DNA of 64,000 bases, from NCBI GenBank assembly GCA_934593275.1, contig CAKTQE010000003.1, positions 29,439 to 93,438 on the forward strand. The letters are read 5' to 3'. The position numbers and the translations under genes were made by a program. Shown here piece after piece: positions 7,419 to 15,775 of this stretch; the first letter of the stretch is position 1, and each line of letters starts with the position of its first letter. A model generated the notes under the pieces. That model did no database searches. It was not told the DNA's origin and worked only from the letters and a program-made list of their open reading frames with translations. Source of the DNA: an uncultured Oscillospiraceae bacterium (GTDB taxonomy: Bacteria > Bacillota > Clostridia > Oscillospirales > Oscillospiraceae).

Positions 7419-9461
7419 ATGAAAGAGAACTATTTGTTCAACAGAAGAAACGCAGTAAAAGCATTGATGATGCTCTTTGACGCTGTGGCGGTGAATCTGG
7501 CCTATTTTCTTGCGCTGGTATTGCGATACTACATGATGTTCCATTTTAACGCTGAGGCGACACGGTTTGTTGAGTTTTTTTGGAAAACTGCTCCGTGGTA
7601 TAGCGTTATTTGCGTTGTCGTATTTTATATATTCCGACTTTACAATACGATATGGAAATTCGGTGGTCTGCGTGATTTGAACCGAATTTTTATGGCATGT
7701 ATTGTTACGGCACTGATTCAAGTTGCTGGTACGATACTCTTTTTTGAACGAATGTCTCTGAGCTACTACACCCTTGGTGCGGCAATCCAATTGGTGCTTA
7801 TCGTTTGTGGCCGCTTTGCCTATCGCCTTTATTTATTGGAACGCAATTCGGCTGAAGCGCAGTGGAAAGCCAGGACCAATGTCATGGTGATTGGTTTGGA
7901 CGGAATCGGCTATTTTGCTCGGAAGCACGTGGAACAGGATGGTTCCATGAAGGTAGTCTGCCTGGCCAGCAAAAGCAAAGAATGGCCCAATCAGTATATT
8001 AACGGTGTTCCGGTTGTTAGTGGCTTGTCCAATTTGGATCAGGCCATTAAGAAGAATAAAGTTGATTATGTTGTAATCGCGGATGAAAAACTGACCGTAG
8101 AAGAAAGAAATCGAATCAAAAAAATCTGTGATGAACAGAAAGTTGAAGTGCAGGACTTTATCGAGTTTGTCCGGAATGATAATGAAGCGGTCACACCTAT
8201 TCCTGCGGTAAAGAATGAGGGGGGACGCAGGATGATTCCTTTCAGTCCTCCCGATATCACAGACGCAGAGATCGAGGAAGTCGCCCGAGCAATGAAATCC
8301 GGCTGGATCACTACCGGACCCCGCACTAAGGAGTTGGAGCGAAAGCTGGCGGATTTTTGCCATACGTCTAAGGTGGTTTGTCTCAACTCTGCTACCGCGG
8401 CAGAGGAACTGAATTTCCGTGTCTGCGGTATTGGTCCCGGAGATGAAGTGATCGTCCCGGCCTATACCTATACCGCCTCTGCCTCGGCGGCAATCCATTG
8501 TGGGGCAAAGGTCATTTTCGTGGATAGCCAAAAGGACAACTGCGAGATGGACTATGAGAAAGTAGCAGCTGCCATTACAGAGAAGACCAAGGCTGTTGTT
8601 GCTGTGGACCTTGGCGGCATTGTGGCTGACTATGATAAGTTGTACGCAGCTGTAGAGAGCAAGCGTTCTCTGTTCCGGCCCAAGCAGGGCGATGGCCTGG
8701 GAGCCAGGATTCAGCAGACCATTGGCCGGGTCTTGGTGTTTGCGGATTGCGCCCATGCGCTGGGTGCCCAGTGGCACGGGAAAATGGCCGGAGAGATTGC
8801 GGACTTCACGGATTTCTCTTTCCATGCTGTAAAGAACTTTACCACCGCTGAGGGTGGTGCTGCCACCTGGCGGGATATTCCCGGTATTGACAATGAGGAA
8901 ATGTACCACCAGTACCAGCTCTACAGCCTCCATGGCCAGAGTAAGGATGCCCTGGCAAAGACCAAGTTGGGAGCCTGGGAATATGACATCGTTGGGCCTT
9001 GGTACAAGTGCAATATGACGGATATTATGGCCGCCATCGGTCTGAAGCAGTTTGACCGCTATCCCGGCCTGGTTGCCAGAAGACATGCGATCATTCAGAA
9101 GTACGATACCATTTGTGACGAACTTGGGGTCATGCACCTGAGCCACGAGGGGCCGGACTTCCGTTCTTCCGGTCATCTGTATATTACCCGTATTCCTGGA
9201 ATTACACTGGAGCAGCGGCAGGAAATCATCGTTAAACTGGCAGAATTGGGCGTATCCACCAATGTGCATTATAAACCTTTGCCCATGATGACGGCATATA
9301 AGGCGTATGGTTGGAATATCCAGGATTTCCCCAATGCCTATGATTATTATCATAACCTCATCACACTGCCTCTGCATACCTGTTTGACCGATGAGGACGT
9401 GGATTATGTCTGCCAGTGTTTCAAGCAGGTAGTGGCGGAGTATGTCAAGACACCTGTTTAA
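7419..9461 (+). CDS. Fusion: FlaA1-type membrane/Rossmann domain + DegT/DnrJ/EryC1 aminotransferase
   Basis: A 680-residue two-part protein. Residues 1 to about 265 resemble the N-terminal half of CapD/FlaA1 dehydratases: four membrane segments, the IWKFGG motif and a Rossmann-like fold beginning at NVMVIGLDGIG. They lack the catalytic dehydratase domain. From about residue 272 a complete DegT-type PLP aminotransferase follows (SGWITTGPRTKELE, PAYTYTASASA, the PLP lysine K472 in SFHAVKNFTTAEGG). It is expected to transaminate the 4-keto sugar made by the gene just upstream, but held at the membrane. ATG 7419 has AAAGGA 8 bases upstream; ATG 7401 and TTG 7347 are weaker alternatives. Confidence 0.88.
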   Translation: MKENYLFNRRNAVKALMMLFDAVAVNLAYFLALVLRYYMMFHFNAEATRFVEFFWKTAPWYSVICVVVFYIFRLYNTIWKFGGLRDLNRIFMACIVTALIQVAGTILFFERMSLSYYTLGAAIQLVLIVCGRFAYRLYLLERNSAEAQWKARTNVMVIGLDGIGYFARKHVEQDGSMKVVCLASKSKEWPNQYINGVPVVSGLSNLDQAIKKNKVDYVVIADEKLTVEERNRIKKICDEQKVEVQDFIEFVRNDNEAVTPIPAVKNEGGRRMIPFSPPDITDAEIEEVARAMKSGWITTGPRTKELERKLADFCHTSKVVCLNSATAAEELNFRVCGIGPGDEVIVPAYTYTASASAAIHCGAKVIFVDSQKDNCEMDYEKVAAAITEKTKAVVAVDLGGIVADYDKLYAAVESKRSLFRPKQGDGLGARIQQTIGRVLVFADCAHALGAQWHGKMAGEIADFTDFSFHAVKNFTTAEGGAATWRDIPGIDNEEMYHQYQLYSLHGQSKDALAKTKLGAWEYDIVGPWYKCNMTDIMAAIGLKQFDRYPGLVARRHAIIQKYDTICDELGVMHLSHEGPDFRSSGHLYITRIPGITLEQRQEIIVKLAELGVSTNVHYKPLPMMTAYKAYGWNIQDFPNAYDYYHNLITLPLHTCLTDEDVDYVCQCFKQVVAEYVKTPV

Positions 9462-9557
9462 GGGAGAAGGAGTGCATCTGCGGTGGCTGTGAATCACACT
9501 TTGAGCGGATGCAAAAGGGACAGTGACTTTGACTGCTGCCCGGAAGGAGAATGAGGT

Positions 9558-10271
9558 TTGCTGAGAAGATGGGAGGAACTTCCGGAGGCCATGCGCTGCC
9601 CGGAAGTACGGGAATACTACGATATTTTGCGGAAACGGCAGGGGAGCTTGCTGTTAAAGCGAGGTTTCGACATTGTGGCAGGACTGTGTGTGCTGGTACT
9701 GACGGCCATTCCTATGGTCGTTATTGCGGTACTCATTAAACGGGATTCTCCCGGTCCGGTGTTCTACCGCCAGGAGCGGGTGACGGCCTACGGAAAGAAA
9801 TTCCGTATCCATAAATTCCGTACCATGGTCAGCAACGCCGATAAAATCGGTACGGCAGTTACCGTGGGCAATGATAGCCGAATCACCAAAATCGGCGCAA
9901 AACTCCGGGGTTGCCGCTTGGACGAACTGCCCCAGGTTTTTGATGTGCTCAGCGGCGACATGAGCTTCGTAGGCACTCGCCCGGAGGCAACGAAATATGT
10001 AGAACAATACAGACCTGAATACTATGCTACCCTGCTGCTCCCTGCCGGCATCACCAGCGAGGCCAGCATTCTCTATAAGGACGAAGCAACCCTCCTGGAT
10101 GGAGCGGAAGATGTGGACCGTACCTATATGGAAAAAGTCTTGCCTGGAAAGATGAAATACAACCTGGATAGTATCCGTGGCTTTAGCTTCCTGGGAGAGT
10201 TGGCGACAATGTTCCGCACAGTAGGGGCGATATTGGGGTTGGAGTATTCGGATAAGGAGATACCTGTATGA
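9558..10271 (+). CDS. Initiating phospho-sugar transferase (bacterial sugar transferase, PglC/WcaJ-type)
   Basis: A 237-residue protein with one N-terminal membrane helix (about 38-58) and the conserved motifs of polyprenyl-phosphate phospho-sugar transferases: KFRTMVSNAD, RLDELPQ and SFVGTRPE. It transfers a sugar-1-phosphate from a UDP-sugar to undecaprenyl phosphate, which starts repeat-unit assembly. The short form, without the five-helix N-terminal domain of WbaP, is like PglC. The substrate is probably the 4-amino-6-deoxy sugar made by the two preceding enzymes. TTG at 9558 is supported by GGAAGGAGA seven bases upstream. The next gene overlaps it by 4 bases. Confidence 0.93.
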   Translation: MLRRWEELPEAMRCPEVREYYDILRKRQGSLLLKRGFDIVAGLCVLVLTAIPMVVIAVLIKRDSPGPVFYRQERVTAYGKKFRIHKFRTMVSNADKIGTAVTVGNDSRITKIGAKLRGCRLDELPQVFDVLSGDMSFVGTRPEATKYVEQYRPEYYATLLLPAGITSEASILYKDEATLLDGAEDVDRTYMEKVLPGKMKYNLDSIRGFSFLGELATMFRTVGAILGLEYSDKEIPV

Positions 10272-11038
10272 TCGATGGCCTTGTATCTATTATTATGCCT
10301 TCCTGGAATACAGGGCGGTTTATTGGAGAGTCCATCCAGTCTGTATTAAATCAGTCCTACCGGAATTGGGAACTCATCATCGTGGACGATTGCTCTACAG
10401 ATCATACGGATGAAGTGGTTGCATCCTTTCAGGATGAGCGTATTCGATACTTCCATAATGAACACAATTCCGGTGCTGCTTTAACTCGGAACTATGCCCT
10501 CCGGGAGGCTAGAGGCGAGTGGATCGCATTTCTGGATTCTGATGATTTGTGGGAACCGGAGAAATTGGAGCATCAGATCAAGTTCATGGTGGATAACGGA
10601 TACAGCTTGTCCTATACCGAGTATGAGAAAATCGATGAGGCTTCCCAGCCTTTGAATATCTATGTTTCCGGGCCTGAAACGGTCAACAAGCGGAAGATGT
10701 ATCATTATGATTATATCGGCCAGCTGACCATGATGTACAGTGCCAAACATTTTGGCTTGGTCCAAATCAAGGACATCAAAAAGAACAATGACTATGCGAT
10801 CCGACTCCAGCTATTCCGGCAGTCGGATACCTGCGCCTATCTTTTAAAGGAAAATTTGGCAAAGTATCGCATCCGAAAGGTCAGCATCAGCCACGATAAA
10901 TTCAAAAGAAAGTTCAAAAGCCACTTTGATCTGTTCCATGTATGTGACGAAAAAACGGCCCCGGTAGCCCTATGGCTGGCATGCTGGAATATGTGGTTTG
11001 GATTGATGAAGAAGAAAAAGTACGAAAAGTGCTATTAG
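10268..11038 (+). CDS. Glycosyltransferase family 2 (TuaG/EpsE-like)
   Basis: A 256-residue GT-A enzyme with VSIIMPSWNTGRFIGESIQSVLNQ at the start, the nucleotide-binding DDCSTD and the metal-binding DSDD (near residue 94). Such enzymes add a sugar to the lipid-linked acceptor on the cytoplasmic face. Its ATG overlaps the stop of the phospho-sugar transferase (ATGA at 10268), so it is translationally coupled and may add the second sugar. Donor and linkage cannot be read from sequence. Confidence 0.9.
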   Translation: MIDGLVSIIMPSWNTGRFIGESIQSVLNQSYRNWELIIVDDCSTDHTDEVVASFQDERIRYFHNEHNSGAALTRNYALREARGEWIAFLDSDDLWEPEKLEHQIKFMVDNGYSLSYTEYEKIDEASQPLNIYVSGPETVNKRKMYHYDYIGQLTMMYSAKHFGLVQIKDIKKNNDYAIRLQLFRQSDTCAYLLKENLAKYRIRKVSISHDKFKRKFKSHFDLFHVCDEKTAPVALWLACWNMWFGLMKKKKYEKCY

Positions 11039-11046
11039 AGGTTTAC

Positions 11047-12078
11047 ATGAAAAAGGTCTGTGTGATTGGCCATTTCGGGTTTGGTAAAGAAATGCTGAAT
11101 GGGCAAACCATCAAAACAAAGATCGTTGCGGCGGAGCTGGAAAAACAGCTTGGCTGTGAGCAAATCATGAAGATTGATACCCACGGCGGGGCCAGGGTAT
11201 TACCAAAAGTGATGATACAGATGGCAAGAGCCTTTAGAAGTTGCGAGAATATCATCATTCTCCCTGCTCAGAATGGTGTCCGTATTTTTCCTCCACTATG
11301 TGTGGTGTTTCGTAAGTTGTATCAAAGAAAACTTCACTATATTGTAATCGGTGGATGGCTGGATCATTTTCTGGAAAGGAACCCACGCTTTCTAAAAGCA
11401 TTAGATTCCTTTACCGCGATTTACGTTGAAACCCGAACAATGATGCAGGACCTGGAGAAAAGGGGGTTGCGTAATCTCTGTATTCTTCCAAACTTCAAGG
11501 ACATTCATATTTTGGCAGAAGATGAACTGGTTTATCCCACCGGAGAACCCTACCGCCTATGTACGTTTTCCCGAGTAATGAAGGAAAAGGGAATTGAGGA
11601 TGCAGTTGATGCGGTCAAGGCCGTTAACGAGAAATACGGAAGGACCGTCTATACCCTGGATATCTATGGTCAAATCGATGCCGAACAGACAAAGTGGTTT
11701 GAAGGTTTGAAAGCAACTTTTCCGGGTTATGTGCGGTATAAGGGCTTGGTCCCATTTGATAAAACGGTAGAGATTTTGAAGATTTACTATGCTCTTCTTT
11801 TTCCTACATACTATAGCGGAGAAGGATTTGCCGGTACGCTGCTGGATGCAATGTCGGCAGGCGTCCCAGTGATAGCAAGCGATTGGAAATACAATTCAGA
11901 AGTAATTGTCCCGAACAAGACAGGTATTTTGTTTTTTCCTAAGGACGTTACAGCACTTGCACGAGCCTTAGAATCATCAATGTCTGGGAATTTGAATGAA
12001 ATGAGAAGCACATGTATCTATGAGGCACAAAAATATGCGTCTGATACTGTTATTCAAGTGGTGTTGGAGCATTTATAG
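11047..12078 (+). CDS. Glycosyltransferase, GT4/GT1-like (GT-B fold)
   Basis: A 343-residue GT-B type enzyme. The N-terminus reads MKKVCVIGHFGFGKEMLNGQ, and the C-terminal donor-binding region contains GEGFAGTLLDAMSAGVPVIAS, the E-x7-E-like signature of GT4 enzymes. The frame is open back to 10972 inside the previous gene, but ATG 11047 has AGAGG close upstream and begins with a normal first beta strand. It lies 8 bases after the GT2 gene. From here the base composition becomes more AT-rich than in the flanking genes. Confidence 0.85.
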   Translation: MKKVCVIGHFGFGKEMLNGQTIKTKIVAAELEKQLGCEQIMKIDTHGGARVLPKVMIQMARAFRSCENIIILPAQNGVRIFPPLCVVFRKLYQRKLHYIVIGGWLDHFLERNPRFLKALDSFTAIYVETRTMMQDLEKRGLRNLCILPNFKDIHILAEDELVYPTGEPYRLCTFSRVMKEKGIEDAVDAVKAVNEKYGRTVYTLDIYGQIDAEQTKWFEGLKATFPGYVRYKGLVPFDKTVEILKIYYALLFPTYYSGEGFAGTLLDAMSAGVPVIASDWKYNSEVIVPNKTGILFFPKDVTALARALESSMSGNLNEMRSTCIYEAQKYASDTVIQVVLEHL

Positions 12079-12101
12079 TAAAATAGTAAAGGATCATACA
12101 T

Positions 12102-13208
12102 ATGAAAAGACTGCTTTGCATTGTTTCCGCAATGAACACCGGGGGTGCGGAAACATTTTTGATGAAAATGTATCGGTCGCTGGATCGTGAAAAATATCAG
12201 ATGGATTTTTGTGTCAATAGTGACGAGAATTTCTATGAGCAAGAGATTCTTAAAATGGGCGGAAAAATTTATAAGATTTCTGCAAAGTCTCAAAACGTGC
12301 TCAAGTGGCATCAGGAACTAAAGCAGGTTGTGCATGAGAACGGGTATCAGTATGTGATTCGTGTCTGTGAGCATTCCTTAGCGGCGTTGGATTTGCTTGT
12401 GGCCCGTGAGGGCGGTGCGAAACAGTTGATCATGCGCTCCAGCAATACGGGATCTGGCGGTAAAATAACCACAGTGGTTCATAGATGCTTCCGCTTTCTT
12501 CCTCAGACCGTTCCAACGGTTAAACTGGCACCCTCTACCGAGGCTGCGGAATATACCTTTGGAAAAGGGTGTATCGGGCGGGGCGAGGCGTTTCTTTTGC
12601 ACAACGCTATTGACACGAGCGTATATTGTTTTGACGAAAACGGTAGAGAGCGACTGCGCAAAGAGATGGGGCTGGAAGATAAGTTTGTAGTCGGCCATGT
12701 GGGCCGTTTCAACCAACAGAAAAACCATGCGTTTCTGATTGACGTTTTTCAGGAACTCCATAATAGGAACCCCCAGGCCAGATTGGTTTTGGTAGGAAAG
12801 GGGGAGCTGGAACAAGCGGTGCGGCAGAAAGTTTGTGCTCTCGGGCTGGAAGAATACGTGATTTTTACCGGAGTCCGCCAGGATATTCCGCAATTGTTGT
12901 CAGCTTTTGACGTGTTCCTTTTTCCATCTCTGTATGAGGGAATGCCCAATACAGTCATTGAGGCCCAGGCGACAGGGCTGCCTTGTGTAATATCGGATAC
13001 TATTACGCAACAAGCAAGAATTACAGATCTTATCCGTTTTTGCTCACTTCAGTCCTCAGTATTGACTTGGGCTGACGCTTGCTTAAAAGTAACAAGCGTT
13101 AATCGTGCAAAGTACAGTAATACATTGATAGAGGCTGGATATGACATTAGTGCTGTTGTGCCACAATTTGTAAAATGGACATTTGGGTGCAATACTGAAA
13201 ACAGTTGA
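12102..13208 (+). CDS. Glycosyltransferase family 4 (EpsF-like)
   Basis: A 368-residue GT-B enzyme. It has the N-terminal acceptor motif NTGGAETFLMKM, a central VVGHVGRFNQQKNH and the donor-binding EGMPNTVIEAQATGLP. It closely resembles the gene at 17034-18164 in motif order and is probably a paralog. It acts in the cytoplasm on the lipid-linked repeat unit. The gap after its stop (13209-13450) holds only a short open frame. Confidence 0.88.
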   Translation: MKRLLCIVSAMNTGGAETFLMKMYRSLDREKYQMDFCVNSDENFYEQEILKMGGKIYKISAKSQNVLKWHQELKQVVHENGYQYVIRVCEHSLAALDLLVAREGGAKQLIMRSSNTGSGGKITTVVHRCFRFLPQTVPTVKLAPSTEAAEYTFGKGCIGRGEAFLLHNAIDTSVYCFDENGRERLRKEMGLEDKFVVGHVGRFNQQKNHAFLIDVFQELHNRNPQARLVLVGKGELEQAVRQKVCALGLEEYVIFTGVRQDIPQLLSAFDVFLFPSLYEGMPNTVIEAQATGLPCVISDTITQQARITDLIRFCSLQSSVLTWADACLKVTSVNRAKYSNTLIEAGYDISAVVPQFVKWTFGCNTENS

Positions 13209-13240
13209 TAGAAGAAAGACAAAGGGAAGCTCCTTTGATA

Positions 13241-13345
13241 ATGTACATATACAACGGCCTTTTACTGCCTGTGTATGGCATGTTGTTCAGTATTTTCTTT
13301 TATTTCAATAATAGACTTTTCGGGCATGATGTCAAGATTGCATAG
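13241..13345 (+). pseudogene. 34-residue hydrophobic open frame, possible remnant of a membrane protein
   Basis: ATG 13241 to TAG 13345 codes for a very hydrophobic peptide (MYIYNGLLLPVYGMLFSIFF then FNNRLFGHDVKIA), with no clear ribosome binding site. It looks like the first membrane helix of a polytopic protein cut off by a stop. No Wzy polymerase is recognised in this locus and this is where one could have been, but the identification is speculation. The rest of 13209-13450 is AT-rich and shows nothing else. Confidence 0.25.
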
Positions 13346-13450
13346 AACGGCATAACTACTATAAATAAATTAGTGCCGTATGCGGTGTGCCTCTAAGTAT
13401 AATTCTAATCAACTTTTATAAAAGACATTATAGTGGGCAGGGAATCTGAA

Positions 13451-14386
13451 ATGAAAAAAATGTCAGCTGAAATAGCGAAAGGTTTGCGTTATATATCAGA
13501 TAAGAATTACAGAACGATTATAAATGCGAATTTGGGATTATATAATCATTTGCCAGATGATAAGTATCTGAAAAAGATTTATCAGGCGCATTTTCATGAG
13601 AACCTGGATTTGAACGATCCCCAAACCTTTAACGAAAAACTCCAATGGCTGAAACTCTACAACCGGAAGCCGGAATACACCATGATGGTGGACAAGTACA
13701 AAGTCCGGGAATACATTGCCCAGACTCTGGGGGAAGAATATTTGATTCCTCTGATTGGGGTATGGGATGACCCGGATGAAATTGATTTTGATACTTTGCC
13801 GGATCAATTTGTCCTGAAATGCAATCACAATTCTGGTTTGGGTATGTGCATATGTAAAGACAAATCTAAGCTGGATATTTCAAAAGTCAAGGCTGAGCTT
13901 CGGAAAGGACTCAAACAGAATTACTACCTGACAGGGAGAGAGTGGCCCTATAAAGATGTGCCTAGAAAAATTATCTGCGAGAAGTATATGCAGGATGATT
14001 CCAAAACGGGCAATCTTGCAGATTATAAGGTGCTTTGTTTTAACGGAGAGCCTCGATTGGTAGAAATACATCGAGGACGATTTGAAGGAGTTCATACCCA
14101 GGATTTTTATAATGAGGATTGGGTAAAAACAGACATTGAGCAGCCGGAATTACCCTTGTCTGATGAAATAATGCAAAGACCGCCATTTGCCGACGAAATG
14201 TTTCGTTTGAGCAGAATTTTGGCGAAAAATATTCCGCACGTACGTGTTGACTGGTATTACACTGGTGGGAGACTGTACTTTGGAGAATTGACATTTTTTG
14301 ACGGTTCTGGTTTTGGAGCGTTTGAAGACAACCAAGACATGGAACTCGGAAGTTGGATGAAACTTCCTGAAAAAAACAACGATTAA
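13451..14386 (+). CDS. TupA-like ATP-grasp protein of polysaccharide loci
   Basis: A 311-residue protein of the ATP-grasp TupA-like family. It has NPQTFNEKLQWLK, the segment DKYKVREYI, the nucleotide-binding FVLKCNHNSGLG, KIICEKYM, DYKVLCFNGEP and a late acidic motif (GELTFFDGSGF). TupA is named from teichuronopeptide synthesis, where an amino-acid polymer is joined to a glycan; relatives are common in capsule clusters. GTG 13433 is possible, but AGGGA lies 7 bases before ATG 13451. It is followed by an amino-acid symporter and a CapA protein, which fits an amino-acid-bearing glycan. Confidence 0.82.
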   Translation: MKKMSAEIAKGLRYISDKNYRTIINANLGLYNHLPDDKYLKKIYQAHFHENLDLNDPQTFNEKLQWLKLYNRKPEYTMMVDKYKVREYIAQTLGEEYLIPLIGVWDDPDEIDFDTLPDQFVLKCNHNSGLGMCICKDKSKLDISKVKAELRKGLKQNYYLTGREWPYKDVPRKIICEKYMQDDSKTGNLADYKVLCFNGEPRLVEIHRGRFEGVHTQDFYNEDWVKTDIEQPELPLSDEIMQRPPFADEMFRLSRILAKNIPHVRVDWYYTGGRLYFGELTFFDGSGFGAFEDNQDMELGSWMKLPEKNND

Positions 14387-14406
14387 CTATTACTTGGGGA
14401 AGAAAA

Positions 14407-15756
14407 GTGCGTGTTATAGTAGAAATCAATGATTTCATAAATGGAATTGTCTGGGGAACACCGATGATTATCCTGATATTTGGGACAGGTATTTATTTCA
14501 CCCTCCGGCTTGGGTGTGTTCAATTCCGGCATCCAAAATTCCTAATAAAAGAGACCGTAATTAAGGCGTTTCGGAAAAAGACAGATCAGGCGACTGCCCC
14601 CGGCGAATTAACGAGTTTTCAAGCTGCTATGACATCAGTTGCTGCAATTGTTGGATCTGGAAATATTGCCGGAGTTGCTACTGCTGTGGTTATGGGTGGA
14701 CCGGGGGCTCTAGTGTGGATGATCTTGGCAGCATTCGTCGGAATGGCAACGAAGTTTGCAGAGATTGCCTTGAGTGTTCGTTATCGCAGAATCAACAATG
14801 ATGGTTCTATTAGTGGCGGCACGATGTATTACCTCACGGATGGATTGAACGTCAGATGGCTGGGATGCATTTTTGCAGCTTTAATTATTCCTACAGCCTT
14901 TGTTATTTCCGGAATCGTGGATACAAATACCATAGCACTTACGGTTCAGGACTATTGGGGTGTTTCCACGTTGGCGACTGGCGTGATTCTAGCGATTTGC
15001 GTTGGAGTCGTGATTTTTGGAGGCGTAAAACGTGTTGGGCATGTTTGCGAAGTTGTTTCTCCGTTTATGGGAGGCGCTTACATACTGGCTGGTGTTCTGA
15101 TTCTGATTTTGCACTATCGTCAAATACCGGAAGCGGTTGGCCTTATTTTTAAGGCAGCCATTACTCCCGAAGCTGTTACCGGAGGAGCAGTAGGTTCTGT
15201 GTTCCTTTGCATGCGATACGGAGTTGCTCGTGGAATTTTCTCAAACGAAGCAGGACTGGGAACGGCAGCAATGGCGCACTGTTGCGCAAAAGTGAATGAC
15301 CCTATTGAACAGGCATTGTGGGGGCCGGTAGAAGTTTTTTTGGATACAGTTTTTATCTGCTCAGTTACCGGGATTTCCATTGTATTGTCCGGCCTATGGA
15401 ACAGTGGCATGGATGGTGCTGTTTTAACGATGCGCGCTTTTGAGGCATTGCTTCCGGCAGGTGGTATTATTTGCCTCTTTTCCGTGATCCTTTTTGGATT
15501 TTCTTGCTTGATCAGCTATTACACATACGCAGAACGTGCTTGCGATTTCTTGTTTGGCAAAAAATCTAAGAAGTTCGTTAAATTTCTTTGGATCGTTGCG
15601 ATTTTTATAGGTTCCCAAAGTACACTCGGCTTGGCTTGGGATTTGGCAGATACGTTTGATGGATTGATGATTATTCCAAATCTAATTGGTATTCTGCTAC
15701 TGAGCAATGAGGTTGTATCCTTAAAAAAAGAATACTTCTCAAAACAAGGGCGATAA
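14407..15756 (+). CDS. Sodium:alanine/glycine symporter family transporter (AGCS)
   Basis: A 449-residue polytopic membrane protein with about ten helices and the AGCS signatures: FQAAMTSVAAIVGSGNIAGV near residue 75, GGPGALVWM, KFAEIALSVRYR and GIFSNEAGLGTAAMAH. The family imports alanine or glycine with Na+. An amino-acid importer inside a polysaccharide operon is unusual. It may supply an amino acid for the neighbouring ATP-grasp, CapA and opine genes, or it may be a passenger. The start is GTG 14407 (GGGGAAG upstream); the next in-frame ATG would remove much of the first helix. Confidence 0.93.
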   Translation: MRVIVEINDFINGIVWGTPMIILIFGTGIYFTLRLGCVQFRHPKFLIKETVIKAFRKKTDQATAPGELTSFQAAMTSVAAIVGSGNIAGVATAVVMGGPGALVWMILAAFVGMATKFAEIALSVRYRRINNDGSISGGTMYYLTDGLNVRWLGCIFAALIIPTAFVISGIVDTNTIALTVQDYWGVSTLATGVILAICVGVVIFGGVKRVGHVCEVVSPFMGGAYILAGVLILILHYRQIPEAVGLIFKAAITPEAVTGGAVGSVFLCMRYGVARGIFSNEAGLGTAAMAHCCAKVNDPIEQALWGPVEVFLDTVFICSVTGISIVLSGLWNSGMDGAVLTMRAFEALLPAGGIICLFSVILFGFSCLISYYTYAERACDFLFGKKSKKFVKFLWIVAIFIGSQSTLGLAWDLADTFDGLMIIPNLIGILLLSNEVVSLKKEYFSKQGR

Positions 15757-15775
15757 ACCCAAATAAGGAGCTAAA

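Noticed and set aside
7833-9497. Long open frame (554 codons) on the minus strand opposite the aminotransferase fusion
   Set aside because: The plus strand has a complete PLP aminotransferase with catalytic lysine; the antisense protein shows nothing.
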